Of a stretch of 64,000 bases of DNA, positions 7,473 through 16,212 are shown one piece after another. The position numbers were made by a program, and so were the translations under genes. Origin of the DNA: Thermoactinospora rubra (GTDB taxonomy: Bacteria > Actinomycetota > Actinomycetes > Streptosporangiales > Streptosporangiaceae); the NCBI RefSeq assembly GCF_002093975.1, contig NZ_KZ084330.1:31828-95827 (forward strand), written 5' to 3'. The stretch's first letter is position 1, and each line of letters begins with the position of its first letter. The notes below the pieces were generated by a model. That model searched no databases and had not been told where the DNA came from. It was given only the letters and a program-made list of their open reading frames with translations.

Positions 7473-8200
7473 AGGTCGCGCTGATCACCGGCGGCGGCAG
7501 TGGCATCGGCGCCGCCGTCGCGCGCCGCCTGGCCGCCGAGGGCGCCCGGCTCGTCCTCGCCGACGTCGACGAGGCCGCGGGCAAGGCCGTCGCGTCCGAG
7601 CTCGACGCGCTGTTCGTGCGCTGCGACGTGTCCCGGCTGGCCGACAACCAGGCGGCGGTGGCCGCCGCCATGTCCGAGTACGGCCGGCTCGACCTGGCCT
7701 TCCTCAACGCCGGCGTCGCCACCAAATGCGGCATAGGCGATGACTTCGACCCCGAGCGCTACCGCCTGGCCATGGGCGTCAACCTCGACGGCGTTGTGTA
7801 CGGCGTGCACGCCGCACTCCCCGCGCTGCGGCGGAGCGGCGGCGGCACCATCGTGGCCACCTCCAGCATGGCCGGCATCGTCGGCATCCCCGGCGATCCC
7901 ATCTACGCCGCCAACAAGCACGCCGTGGTGGGCCTGGTCCGCTCGCTGGGCCCCGACCTCGCCCCGTTCGGCGTCAAGGTCCAGGCCCTGTGCCCGTCCT
8001 TCGCCGACACCCCCATCCTCGGCGAGGACGGCAAGGCGCTGCTGGACGAGATGGGCTTTCCGGTGCTGGACGTCTCGGAGGTGGTCGACGCCTTCATGAA
8101 GCTGCTGGCCAGCGAGGGCACGGGCGAGTGCTGGTTCGTGGTCCCCGGGCGGGAGAGCGAGCCGTTCGCCTTCCGCCGGGCGCCCGGCCCGCGCGTCTGA
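7469..8200 (+). CDS. Short-chain dehydrogenase/reductase
   Basis: A 243-residue NAD(P)-dependent oxidoreductase. It has the Rossmann motif TGGGSGIG near the N-terminus, LADVD for cofactor choice (Asp after strand 2 favours NAD(H)), NAG in LAFLNAGVA, and the active site Ser (ATSSMAG) with YAANK. Start GTG 7469 overlaps the dehydrogenase stop. The pairing suggests the SDR acts on a hydroxyacyl or related product of the dehydrogenase, which is inference. The last codons (Arg-Val-stop) fall in the first degenerate unit of a 9-base tandem repeat, so the C-terminus may have been altered by the repeat. Confidence 0.9.
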   Translation: MKVALITGGGSGIGAAVARRLAAEGARLVLADVDEAAGKAVASELDALFVRCDVSRLADNQAAVAAAMSEYGRLDLAFLNAGVATKCGIGDDFDPERYRLAMGVNLDGVVYGVHAALPALRRSGGGTIVATSSMAGIVGIPGDPIYAANKHAVVGLVRSLGPDLAPFGVKVQALCPSFADTPILGEDGKALLDEMGFPVLDVSEVVDAFMKLLASEGTGECWFVVPGRESEPFAFRRAPGPRV

Positions 8201-8263
8201 ACGCCCGGGACGTCTGGAACGCCTGGAACATCTGGGACGCCTGGAACATCTGGAACGTCTGGA
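8192..8263. repeat. 9-base tandem repeat array between convergent genes
   Basis: Seven clear units of consensus ACRYCTGGR occupy 8201-8263, preceded by a degenerate unit at 8192-8200 that contains the SDR stop codon. Units alternate ACGCCTGGA and ACATCTGGA. The array ends 16 bases before the stop of the convergent phosphatase gene. No spacer structure is present, so it is a minisatellite and not a CRISPR. Confidence 0.85.
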
Positions 8264-8279
8264 AACGCCGCCCGGCCGG

Positions 8280-8969
8280 TCACGGCTCGGTCAGGCGGGC
8301 GCGCAGCCGGGTGCCGACGGAGGGCAGCAGGCCCAGGTACGGCGCCGCCCCGCCGTACCTGTCACGCAGGTAGGCGAGGGTCTCCAGCATGGTCTCCTCG
8401 GTGGCCTGGGCCCACAGGCCCTCCGCCGGACGGGACCGGCCGTCCCGGCTGCGCGCGTAGTCGCGGGCGATGCGGTCCTCCGGGACGCCCGCCAGCGTGA
8501 GCGCCAGCGCGACGGCCAGCCCGGTGCGGTCCCGGCCGGCGTGGCAGTGCAGGAGCACGCAGCCCGGCGGGGCCAGGGCGATCGCGGTCATGACCCGGGC
8601 CAGCCGCTCCGCGCCCCGGTCGAGGATCGCGCGGTAGATGGCGGGCAGCGTGTCGCCCATCGCCTCCAGGACGCTGTCCTCCTCGCGCAGGACCGGCAGG
8701 TTGCGGTAGCACGGGTGGCCGGCCAGCGGGCTGGGGTCGGCCGCGCACTCGGCGGGCAGCCGCAGGTCGACGACGAGCCGCACGCCGTACGCGAGCGCGG
8801 CGCGGGCGCCCTGCCGGCGGAGGCGGTCCGCACGCACCAGGGCGCCCGCCCTGACCCGGCCGCCCCACACGGTGGGCAGGCCGCCCAGGTCACGGGCGTT
8901 GTCACACCCGGGCCACGACAGCACGCCCGCCCCGGCGCCCGTCCCCGCCCTTGTTCCCGCACCGGTCAC
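8280..8969 (-). CDS. Tyrosine-protein phosphatase (Y_phosphatase3 type)
   Basis: A 229-residue cytoplasmic phosphatase. The P-loop is HCHAGRDRTG with nucleophile Cys142 and Arg148, and the N-terminus has NARDLGGLPT and a general-acid-type region typical of bacterial DSP-like phosphatases. Start GTG 8969 overlaps the stop of the hexosaminidase gene, making it the last gene of the glycan operon. In this family substrates may be phosphoproteins, phosphoinositides or phosphosugars. The context suggests a phosphorylated sugar or regulation of uptake, which is inference. It ends against the tandem repeat array. Confidence 0.87.
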   Translation of the reverse strand: MTGAGTRAGTGAGAGVLSWPGCDNARDLGGLPTVWGGRVRAGALVRADRLRRQGARAALAYGVRLVVDLRLPAECAADPSPLAGHPCYRNLPVLREEDSVLEAMGDTLPAIYRAILDRGAERLARVMTAIALAPPGCVLLHCHAGRDRTGLAVALALTLAGVPEDRIARDYARSRDGRSRPAEGLWAQATEETMLETLAYLRDRYGGAAPYLGLLPSVGTRLRARLTEP

Positions 8970-10576
8970 AGATCGCCCCTGAGGTTGCTCGTCCACGCCT
9001 CGAGCGTGGCCCGCCACTCCCGCGGGTCCTCGGGCCTGCCCGGCACGCCGGGCCGGGTCTGCCAGGGCAGCGGCCCGGACGCCCGCCGGTACTCCACCCC
9101 GATCGCGTCCAGCCGCTCCAGGTGGGCGGCGAGCCGTTCGGAGAAGCCGGCGAAGTCCCGCCCGGGACCGCTCCACACGGTCTCGGCGAAGGCAGACAGC
9201 CGGGGGAAGACCATGTAGTCGATCCGCCGGTCGGAGTCGATGAGCTCGGTCCACACCGCGCACTGGGCGCCGATCACCCGCGCGGCCTCCGGGGTCCCGC
9301 GCAGCTCGGCGGGCACCGGCTCGAAGGCGTAGACGTCCTGGAGCGTCAGGACGGTCCCGAACGGCACCGGCTCGTCCGCGCCGTCGCTTTGCCGGTAGTC
9401 CAGGTAGACCGAGGTGTTGGGGCAGGCGACGACGTCGTGCCCGGCCCGCGCGGCCAGCACCGCGCCCAGGTCCCCGCGCCAGGCGGCCACCACCGCGCCG
9501 CGGGCCGGCCCGCCGCCCTCCAGGATCTCCTCCCAGCCCAGCAGCCGGCGTCCGCGCGCGGCGAGGTGGTCGCCGATGCGGCCGATGAACCAGCTCTGCA
9601 GCTCCTCCTCGTCGCGCAGCCCCAGCTCGGCGATGCGGCGCTGGGCGGCCGGGCTGGTCTTCCACTGGTCCTTGCGGCACTCGTCGCCCCCGACGCAGAC
9701 GACGGGGCTCGGGAACAGCTCCAGCACCTCGTCGAAGACGTTCTTGAAGAACTCGACCGTGCCGTCCTCCGCGTTGAGGACGTTCACGCCGATGCCCCAG
9801 GTGGTGGCGACCTCCAGGGGCGTGTCCAGGTTGCCCAGCTCGGGGTAGGCGGCGATGGCCGCCTGCGTGTGGCCGGGCAGGTCGATCTCGGGGACCACGG
9901 TGATCTGCCGGGCGGCGGCGTAGGCGACGATCTCGCGGATGTCGTCCTGGGTGTAGTAGCCGCCGTGGGGCTGCCCGTCCATGGCGCCGTTCCAGCCGGT
10001 CTGGCTCTCCCGGCGCCAGCCGCCCACCTGCGTCAGGCGGGGGTAGCGCCTGATCTCCACCCGCCAGCCCTGGTCGTCGGTCAGGTGGAGGTGCAGCACG
10101 TTGAGCTTGTGCATCGCCATCAGGTCGATGAAGCGCAGCAGGTGGTGCTTGGTCATGAAGTGGCGGGCCACGTCGAGCAGGCAGCCGCGCCAGGCGAAGC
10201 GGGGCCGGTCCTCCACCAGTACGGCGGGCAGCTCCATGGGCCGGGCGCCGGCCCTGCGGTAGGCGTGGGCGGGCAGCAGCTGGCGCAGGGTCTGCGCTCC
10301 GTAGAACGCCCCCACCGGCCCGCCCGCCTCGACGAGCACCTCGCCGGGGCCCGCGGTGAGCCGGTAGGCCTCCGCGGGCAGGTCGGCGAGCCGCAGCCGG
10401 ATCGTGCCCGAAGCCGGCTCCCGCGGCAGCAGCTCGCCGCCGACGGCCGGGCCGAGCTCGCCCCGCAGCCACATCGCCACCTGCGACAGCGCGGGGTCGG
10501 CGGTCAGGGCGGTGCGGTCGTCGAGGACGAACCGGCCGGGTCGCCGGTCGAGCCGGACGGGCTTGGGAATGATCAT
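8966..10576 (-). CDS. Beta-N-acetylhexosaminidase, GH20, cytoplasmic
   Basis: A 536-residue glycosidase that removes terminal GlcNAc or GalNAc by substrate-assisted catalysis. An N-terminal GH20b-like domain (about 1-120) precedes the TIM barrel with the RGCLLDVARHF strand and the catalytic Asp-Glu pair 298-299 in VCVGGDECRKDQW; the usual HxGGDE has Val for His here. Substrate tryptophans are present (LLGWEEIL, AVWTELI). There is no signal peptide, so it acts on imported oligosaccharides. ATG 10576 has GAGGG seven bases upstream; a TTG directly before it is also in frame. It lies 19 bases after the GH27 gene and overlaps the phosphatase by GTGA. Confidence 0.9.
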   Translation of the reverse strand: MIIPKPVRLDRRPGRFVLDDRTALTADPALSQVAMWLRGELGPAVGGELLPREPASGTIRLRLADLPAEAYRLTAGPGEVLVEAGGPVGAFYGAQTLRQLLPAHAYRRAGARPMELPAVLVEDRPRFAWRGCLLDVARHFMTKHHLLRFIDLMAMHKLNVLHLHLTDDQGWRVEIRRYPRLTQVGGWRRESQTGWNGAMDGQPHGGYYTQDDIREIVAYAAARQITVVPEIDLPGHTQAAIAAYPELGNLDTPLEVATTWGIGVNVLNAEDGTVEFFKNVFDEVLELFPSPVVCVGGDECRKDQWKTSPAAQRRIAELGLRDEEELQSWFIGRIGDHLAARGRRLLGWEEILEGGGPARGAVVAAWRGDLGAVLAARAGHDVVACPNTSVYLDYRQSDGADEPVPFGTVLTLQDVYAFEPVPAELRGTPEAARVIGAQCAVWTELIDSDRRIDYMVFPRLSAFAETVWSGPGRDFAGFSERLAAHLERLDAIGVEYRRASGPLPWQTRPGVPGRPEDPREWRATLEAWTSNLRGDL

Positions 10577-10595
10577 CAAAAGTCCCTCGGGGAAT

Positions 10596-12542
10596 CTAGC
10601 GGCAGGTGACGGTCGCGTCGGCGAGGTCGGCGTGGTCGAAGTAGGCGTTGTCGCCGCCGTTGGCGACGACCAGGCGGACGTAGCGGGCGCCTTCCACCGA
10701 GGCGGTGACCTTCCTGGCCGGCTGCGCGCCGGTGATCAGGCCGGTGCGGGCGGTCCGTTCGCCGTCGGCCCACACCTCGAAGGTCACCGAGCCGTTGGCG
10801 CCCACCTCGTCGTCCACGCCGGCCACGAACTCGACCGTGGAGCAGCGCCGCGCGAGGTAGTACTCGATGTCGGCGGGCGCGTGGGCGCCCAGCCCCTTGG
10901 CGTAGGCGACGCCGTCGAGCGTGAGCGGCCGCCCGTCGTGGCTGGTGTCCCGCTTCGGCGGCCCGAGGTGGTTCCTGGCGTTGGTCCAGGTCAGGTCGCT
11001 CAGATAGGAGGTGCCCGGCCCGGGCGCGGCGGCCACCCGGACGACCGCGGCCCCGCTCCACCGCCCGGTGCCCGCCCGCACGTCGGCCACCAGGTCGTAG
11101 GCCTTCTGCTCGGCCCCGGCGGGCGGGGTGACGGCCCAGGTCACGGTGAGGTCCTCGCCCGGCGCCAGCCGGCGCGTGGCCCTCTCGCCGTCCGCCCGCG
11201 CCCGCCATCCCTCCGGTACGGCCAGCGTCACCTCGACGTCCCGCAGCGTGGCCGTGGCGCCGGTGTTGACCACGCGGGTGACGATCGGGTTCTCCCTGCC
11301 AGGCTCCAGCGCCGACGGCCGGTCGTCGCCGGGGACGGACGGGTCGACCTCGACGGTCACCAGCGGCGGCGCCTGCTCGCGGCTCTCGCCGACCCGGTAC
11401 ATGACCGCGCCGTGCGCCGGCACGTGGGCGGCCAGCGCGCCCCGGGTGGTGGCGACGGCGCCCGTCCACAGGTCCTCGACCCGGTAGCGGCCCTCCGGCA
11501 GCTCCCAGGACAGGGTGGCGGCGCGGTCGCTTTCGTTGAACAGCACGATCGCCTGCGAGCCGTCCTGGAGCGGCTTGGCCAGCACGTGGTACCAGCCGTC
11601 GGTCTTCACCAGGCGTCCCATCGCGCCCAGGGGGTCCTGGTCGACCGCGATCACCTCGGGGTCGGCGACGACCGAGGGCGGCGCGTCCAGGGACTGCAGG
11701 ATGAGCGGCGCGGCGCCCACGGCCCACAGCGTCATCTGCGTGCGGTACTCCAGCTCGGTCATGCCGCCCCGGCCGGCCTGCAGCAGGTCGGGGTCGGCCC
11801 AGCTGCCCGGCCGGGCGTGCTCGGCGCGCAGCTGGTTGACCTCCCAGATGTCGACCATCCCGGCGTAGGTGTCGCCGATGGGGCGGGTGACGAGGTTGGT
11901 CCGCCAGGTCGTGGCCAGCTCGGCGCCCCACAGCCAGGGGACGGAGTTGCCGTCCTCGTTGTTCATCGCGAAGGCGATCGAGTCGCCGAGCGCCTGCCGC
12001 ATGAGCGGGTAGAGGGTCTGGGCGACGGCCCGGGAGTCCTTGCCGGGGAAGTCGGCCATGGGGACGTTGCACCAGTCGTACCTGACGTAGTCCACGCCCC
12101 AGGCGGCGACCTGCGCGCCGTCGGCGGCCTCGTGCCCGTAGGAGCCGGGGCCGCCGCCCGCGCAGGCCTTGGTCCCGGCCGACAGGGCCAGGCCGAGCTT
12201 GAGCCCCTTGCCGTGGACGTACTCGGCCAGCGCGGGGATGCCGGAGGGGAAGCGCGCGGGGTCGGCGGCCAGCGCGCCGCCCGACCGCTGCGGGGCGAGC
12301 CAGCAGCCGTCGACGATGACGTAGCGGTAGCCGTACGCGCTGAAGGCGGCGGCGAGCCGGTCGGCGGCCTGCCGTACCGCGGCCTCGGAGACCGAGCAGC
12401 CGAGCGAGCGGCTGCTCCAGCCCATGGGCGGGGCCGTGACGCCGGGCGGGGCGGCGGTGCGGGCCGCCTCGGCGGGAAGCGGGAGCAGGGGCGGCAGGAG
12501 GAGGGCCGCCGCCAGGGCGGCCAGGGTCGCGCGCATGGGCAT
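10596..12542 (-). CDS. Secreted alpha-galactosidase-like GH27 with NPCBM domain
   Basis: A 648-residue exported glycosidase. A signal peptide of about 26 residues precedes the GH27 barrel, which has MGWSSRS, YVIVDGCW, predicted nucleophile Asp156 in VRYDWCN and acid/base Asp250 in GSWADPDLLQ. A beta-sandwich (about 330-400), a NEW3-like domain (about 400-505) and a C-terminal NPCBM carbohydrate-binding domain (about 505-648) follow. GH27 members cleave alpha-galactosides, alpha-GalNAc or beta-arabinopyranosides, so the exact sugar is open. ATG 12542 shares one base with the PhoD stop (TGATG). Position between PhoD and GH20 suggests they attack the same extracellular polymer. Confidence 0.88.
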   Translation of the reverse strand: MPMRATLAALAAALLLPPLLPLPAEAARTAAPPGVTAPPMGWSSRSLGCSVSEAAVRQAADRLAAAFSAYGYRYVIVDGCWLAPQRSGGALAADPARFPSGIPALAEYVHGKGLKLGLALSAGTKACAGGGPGSYGHEAADGAQVAAWGVDYVRYDWCNVPMADFPGKDSRAVAQTLYPLMRQALGDSIAFAMNNEDGNSVPWLWGAELATTWRTNLVTRPIGDTYAGMVDIWEVNQLRAEHARPGSWADPDLLQAGRGGMTELEYRTQMTLWAVGAAPLILQSLDAPPSVVADPEVIAVDQDPLGAMGRLVKTDGWYHVLAKPLQDGSQAIVLFNESDRAATLSWELPEGRYRVEDLWTGAVATTRGALAAHVPAHGAVMYRVGESREQAPPLVTVEVDPSVPGDDRPSALEPGRENPIVTRVVNTGATATLRDVEVTLAVPEGWRARADGERATRRLAPGEDLTVTWAVTPPAGAEQKAYDLVADVRAGTGRWSGAAVVRVAAAPGPGTSYLSDLTWTNARNHLGPPKRDTSHDGRPLTLDGVAYAKGLGAHAPADIEYYLARRCSTVEFVAGVDDEVGANGSVTFEVWADGERTARTGLITGAQPARKVTASVEGARYVRLVVANGGDNAYFDHADLADATVTCR

Positions 12543-14077
12543 CACACCGGGTTCAGGCTGGGGTTGCCGGGCTCGATGACGAAGGAGCCCGAGGTGTAGG
12601 CCGGGGCGTACGGCTCGGTGACCCGGGGCAGCGAGCGGAACTCCACCCGCATCTCCTCGGCGGAGATCCGGGTGCGCACGTAGCCGCGGCGGCCGTTGAA
12701 GAACTTCACGTGCGGGTTCTCCTGCAGCAGGATCCCGGTGTTGGGGTATTCGTCCAGGCCGTTGCCGGCGCTGGTGACGCTGGTGCTGACCAGCTCCACC
12801 GCCACCGACCGGGACGCGGGGTCCTGGTAGTCGAGCTTGACCTCGCCCGCCCAGTGCGAGTGCACGTCGCCGGTGAGCACGACGCCGTTGCGCTTGTAGG
12901 CGTCCAGCGCGGCGGTCAGGCGGTTGCGGGATGCGACGTAGCCGTCCCAGCCCTCGTTGGAGTAGCCCTTGGCCTCGCCGTTGGCCCAGTCCATCTCCAT
13001 GAGGAAGACCTGCTGGCCCAGCAGGTCCCAGGTGGCGGCGGACTCGCGTAACCGCCTGTCGAGCCAGGCCTCCTGCTCGGTCCCCAGGATGGTGCGGTTG
13101 GGCGCGAACCGCTCGGCGCAGTCCGCGCCGACCGTGCCGCTGCGGCCGGTGCAGGCGTACAGGTCGCGGTAGTGGCGGGTGTCGAGCATGTGCAGGTTGG
13201 CGACCGCCCCCCAGCGCAGGGTCCGGTACAGCCGCATGGCCGGTCCGGCCGGTCGCTGGGCGCGGCGCAGCGGCATGTTCTCGTAGTAGGCCTGGAAGGC
13301 GGCGGCCCGGCGCTCCAGGAAGGGCGGGTCCGGCTGCTCGGGGACGTCGCCCGCCCAGGCGTTCTCGATGTCGTGGTCGTCCCAGACCACCGCCCAGGGC
13401 GCGATCGCGTGCGCAGCCTGCAGCTCGGGGTCGGCCTTGTGCTGGGCGTGCCGCAGCCGGTAGCCGGCCAGGTCCAGGCACTCGCCGCCGGCCTGGTCGC
13501 GGACGGGGTACTTGTAGTCGCCGTACTCGTAGATGTAGTCGCCCAGGAACGCGATCAGGTCCGGCTCGTCCTCGGCCATCCGGCGGAACGCGGTGAACCA
13601 GCCGACCTGGTAGTCGGCGCAGGAGGTGAACGACAGGCGCAGGTCACGGCCGCGCGTGCCGGGGGCGGGCGTGGTGAGCGTACGGCCGGTAGGGGAGATC
13701 TCGGCGCCGGCGCGGAAGCGGTAGAAGTACTCCGCGCCCGGGTCGAGGCCCTCCAGCTCCACGTGGACGCTGTGGGCCGCCTCCGGCCTGGCGATCTCCA
13801 CGCCGTGCCGTACCACGTGGCGGAAGCCCTCGTCCTTGGCCACCTGCCACTGCACGGGCACGTCGCGGCCGGGCATGCCGCCGCGCCCGTCGGGGGTCAG
13901 GGGGTCGACGGCCAGGCGCGTCCACAGGACCACGCCGTCGGGAGCGGGCTCTCCGGAGGCCACGCCCAGCCGGAAGGGGTCGGTCAGGGGGCGGCGCCGG
14001 GCCGCGGCGGGGCGGGACAGCGCCCCCAACGCGGCCAGGCTCGCGCCCCCGGCGATCAGCGAACGCCGGGTGATCAT
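12542..14077 (-). CDS. phoD: PhoD-type alkaline phosphatase/phosphodiesterase, Tat-exported
   Basis: A 511-residue metallophosphoesterase. The N-terminus ITRRSLIAGGASLAALGAL is a twin-arginine signal. An N-terminal Fn3-like PhoD domain (about 35-140) precedes the catalytic domain with metal-site motifs SFTSCADYQ, FLGDYIYEYGDY, WDDHDIENAW and LTGDVHSHWAGE, the Fe/Ca cofactor signature of PhoD. PhoD enzymes hydrolyse phosphate mono- and diesters, and the Bacillus homologue can degrade wall teichoic acid. It lies inside a sugar-uptake operon, 10 bases after the receptor lipoprotein gene, so its likely substrate is a phosphodiester-linked glycan and not simply phosphate esters (inference). Confidence 0.93.
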   Translation of the reverse strand: MITRRSLIAGGASLAALGALSRPAAARRRPLTDPFRLGVASGEPAPDGVVLWTRLAVDPLTPDGRGGMPGRDVPVQWQVAKDEGFRHVVRHGVEIARPEAAHSVHVELEGLDPGAEYFYRFRAGAEISPTGRTLTTPAPGTRGRDLRLSFTSCADYQVGWFTAFRRMAEDEPDLIAFLGDYIYEYGDYKYPVRDQAGGECLDLAGYRLRHAQHKADPELQAAHAIAPWAVVWDDHDIENAWAGDVPEQPDPPFLERRAAAFQAYYENMPLRRAQRPAGPAMRLYRTLRWGAVANLHMLDTRHYRDLYACTGRSGTVGADCAERFAPNRTILGTEQEAWLDRRLRESAATWDLLGQQVFLMEMDWANGEAKGYSNEGWDGYVASRNRLTAALDAYKRNGVVLTGDVHSHWAGEVKLDYQDPASRSVAVELVSTSVTSAGNGLDEYPNTGILLQENPHVKFFNGRRGYVRTRISAEEMRVEFRSLPRVTEPYAPAYTSGSFVIEPGNPSLNPV

Positions 14078-14087
14078 GGTGAGGCTC

Positions 14088-15389
14088 CTACTGGACGGTG
14101 GCGTTGCCCTCGGCGACGGCCTGGTCGGCGGCCTGCTGCGGGGTCAGCTTGCCGAGATACATGTCGTTGAAGATCTGGACCATCTTGGTCTCGAAGCCGG
14201 TGAAGCCGGTGGTGACGGGCAGCGGGAACGTGGTGCCCTTCGCCTCCTCCAGGAACGGGGAGACGTCGAGGTTCTTGCTCTTCCAGTAGTCGACGTAGCC
14301 CTGGGCCAGGCTGGTGATCGCCGGGAAGACGTAGCCCTCGTCGGCCATCAGCTTCTGCGGTTCCTCGCTGGCCAGGTAGGCGGCCAGCTTCATGGCCGCG
14401 TCCTTGTTCTTGCTCTTGGCGTAGACGACCTCGGCCAGGCCGTTGAGGTTGACGGCGCGGCCGGCGGGGCCCTCGGGCATCGGGGCGATGCCCAGCTCGA
14501 AGGCGACCTCCGGGGCGACGAAGGGCAGCAGCGCGTTGTTGGCGGGGAACATCGCCACCTCGCCGCGCTTGAAGATGTCGGTCATCTTGCCGGTGGGCGG
14601 GTTGGTCTGGGTCGCGGGCGGGGCGACGTTGTACTTGTTGACCAGGTCCACGCCGAACTGCAGGGCCTGCACGCCGGCCGGGTCGTTGAAGGTGTAGGTG
14701 CCGAACGGCTTGTCCAGCAGCTTGCCGCCGTTGGAGACCACCCAGTTCATCCACTGCGTCTGGTAGTGGTTCCAGGAGGCGAAGCCGTACGTCTTGATCT
14801 TGTCCTTGTCGAAGCCGGGCTCGCCCGGGTGCTTGCCGTTCTGGTCGACGGTCAGCTTGCGTGCGATCTCCAGCAGGGTGCCGGAGCCGTCGGGGGCCCA
14901 GGTGAGCTTCTCCGGCATCTCCACGCCGGCCGCCTTGAACAGGTCCTTGTTGTACAGCAGGCCCACGATGCCCCAGTCCTTGGGCACGCCGTACAGCTTG
15001 CCCTCGTAGGTGAAGGTCTGCACGACGGTCGGGTGGTACTTGGCGGTGTCGAGCTTGAGCCCGCCGACGTCGGCGAGCACGCCCTTGGTGACGAACTCGG
15101 GGAAGGAGGTGGGCTGCATCCAGAACACGTCGGGCGCGGTCCCGGCCACCGCGTCGGCGGTCAGCTTGGTCCAGTACTGGTCCCAGGGCAGCACCTCGAC
15201 CTTGACGTCGATGCCGGGGTTGGCCTTCTCGAAGTTGGCCATGACCTTGTCGTAGCCGACCTTCTGCTGCTCGTCCCAGAGCCGGTAGGTGAGCGTGACC
15301 TTCTCGGATCCGCCTCCGGCGTCGCCGGAGCCGCATGCGGACAGGGCGAGTACGGCGGCGCCGAGCAGCGCCGCGATGGGGGTGCGCAT
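14088..15389 (-). CDS. Sugar ABC transporter substrate-binding lipoprotein
   Basis: A 433-residue family-1 extracellular solute receptor. The lipobox is LSAC with lipidated Cys19, followed by a Gly/Ser linker. The mature protein has the MalE-like start VTLTYRLWDEQQKVGYDKVM and many aromatic residues (LPWDQYWTKL, ASWNHYQTQWMNWV) that usually line an oligosaccharide cleft. It follows the two permease genes, with 13 bases between it and the second permease, and precedes phoD. Ligand unknown; the neighbouring glycosidases suggest a galactose- or hexosamine-containing oligosaccharide. Confidence 0.92.
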   Translation of the reverse strand: MRTPIAALLGAAVLALSACGSGDAGGGSEKVTLTYRLWDEQQKVGYDKVMANFEKANPGIDVKVEVLPWDQYWTKLTADAVAGTAPDVFWMQPTSFPEFVTKGVLADVGGLKLDTAKYHPTVVQTFTYEGKLYGVPKDWGIVGLLYNKDLFKAAGVEMPEKLTWAPDGSGTLLEIARKLTVDQNGKHPGEPGFDKDKIKTYGFASWNHYQTQWMNWVVSNGGKLLDKPFGTYTFNDPAGVQALQFGVDLVNKYNVAPPATQTNPPTGKMTDIFKRGEVAMFPANNALLPFVAPEVAFELGIAPMPEGPAGRAVNLNGLAEVVYAKSKNKDAAMKLAAYLASEEPQKLMADEGYVFPAITSLAQGYVDYWKSKNLDVSPFLEEAKGTTFPLPVTTGFTGFETKMVQIFNDMYLGKLTPQQAADQAVAEGNATVQ

Positions 15390-15402
15390 GGGTTGGGGCC
15401 TT

Positions 15403-16209
15403 TCACTTGAGTCCGGTGAGCACGACCGACCGGACGATGTGCCGCTGGAAGAAGATGAAGATCACGATCATCGGCAGAAGGGCGATCAGGCCGCCCGCCA
15501 TCAGGAGGTTGTAGTCCACGCCGACGCCGCCCTTGAGCGTCGCGATCGCGACCGTGGCGACCTTGGTCTCCTCGCCGCTGGTGATGATGAGCGGCCACAG
15601 GAAGCTGTTCCACGACGAGATCACGGTGATGATCGCGAGCGTGCCGAGCGCGGGGCGGCAGAGCGGGAGCATGATCCTGAACAGGATCGTGAGCGATCCC
15701 GCCCCGTCGATGCGGGCCGCCTCCTCCAGCCCGGCAGGCAGCCCGCGGAAGAACTGGCGCATGAGGAAGATCCCGTACGGCGTGCCGAGCAGGTACGGCA
15801 CCAGCAGCCCCCACCAGGTGTTCACCAGGTCGAGCTGCCTCATGATCAGGAAGAGCGGGATCACGGTGACGGCGCTGGGCACCATCATGGTGGCCACGTA
15901 GAGCCAGAACAGCGGTTCCCTGCCGCGGAAGCGCAGCCGCGCGAAGGCGTAGGCGGCGAAGGTGGTGAACACCAGCTGCCCGGCGGTCAGCGCGGCGGTC
16001 ATCAGCACCGTGTTGAGCAGCGCCCGCGGGAAGTCGCCGGCCAGGATCCGCTCCAGGTTGGCCGTCGTGGGCGGCAGGCCGGGCTCCCACGGCTGGGTGG
16101 TGCTGAGCTGGACCCCGGTCTTCAGAGCGGTCAGCACCACCAGCAGGTAGGGGAAGACGGAGACGAAGACGCCGACGATCAGCACGGCGTACAGGAGGGT
16201 TCGCTTCAT
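15403..16209 (-). CDS. ABC sugar permease, MalG-like
   Basis: A 268-residue inner permease with six membrane helices. The EAA loop that docks the ATPase is present (EEAARIDGAGSLTILFRIMLPL). It starts three bases after the stop of the other permease, so the two are co-translated. No ATPase gene is in the operon; in actinomycetes sugar importers often share one MsiK-type ATPase encoded elsewhere, which probably applies here. Confidence 0.93.
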   Translation of the reverse strand: MKRTLLYAVLIVGVFVSVFPYLLVVLTALKTGVQLSTTQPWEPGLPPTTANLERILAGDFPRALLNTVLMTAALTAGQLVFTTFAAYAFARLRFRGREPLFWLYVATMMVPSAVTVIPLFLIMRQLDLVNTWWGLLVPYLLGTPYGIFLMRQFFRGLPAGLEEAARIDGAGSLTILFRIMLPLCRPALGTLAIITVISSWNSFLWPLIITSGEETKVATVAIATLKGGVGVDYNLLMAGGLIALLPMIVIFIFFQRHIVRSVVLTGLK

Positions 16210-16212
16210 GGC

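Noticed and set aside
8192..8263. Possible CRISPR array
   Set aside because: Nine-base units repeat without spacers; no cas genes are nearby.
10404..12599. A 731-codon plus-strand open frame
   Set aside because: Shadow of the GH27 gene, Gly/Val/His-rich without motifs.
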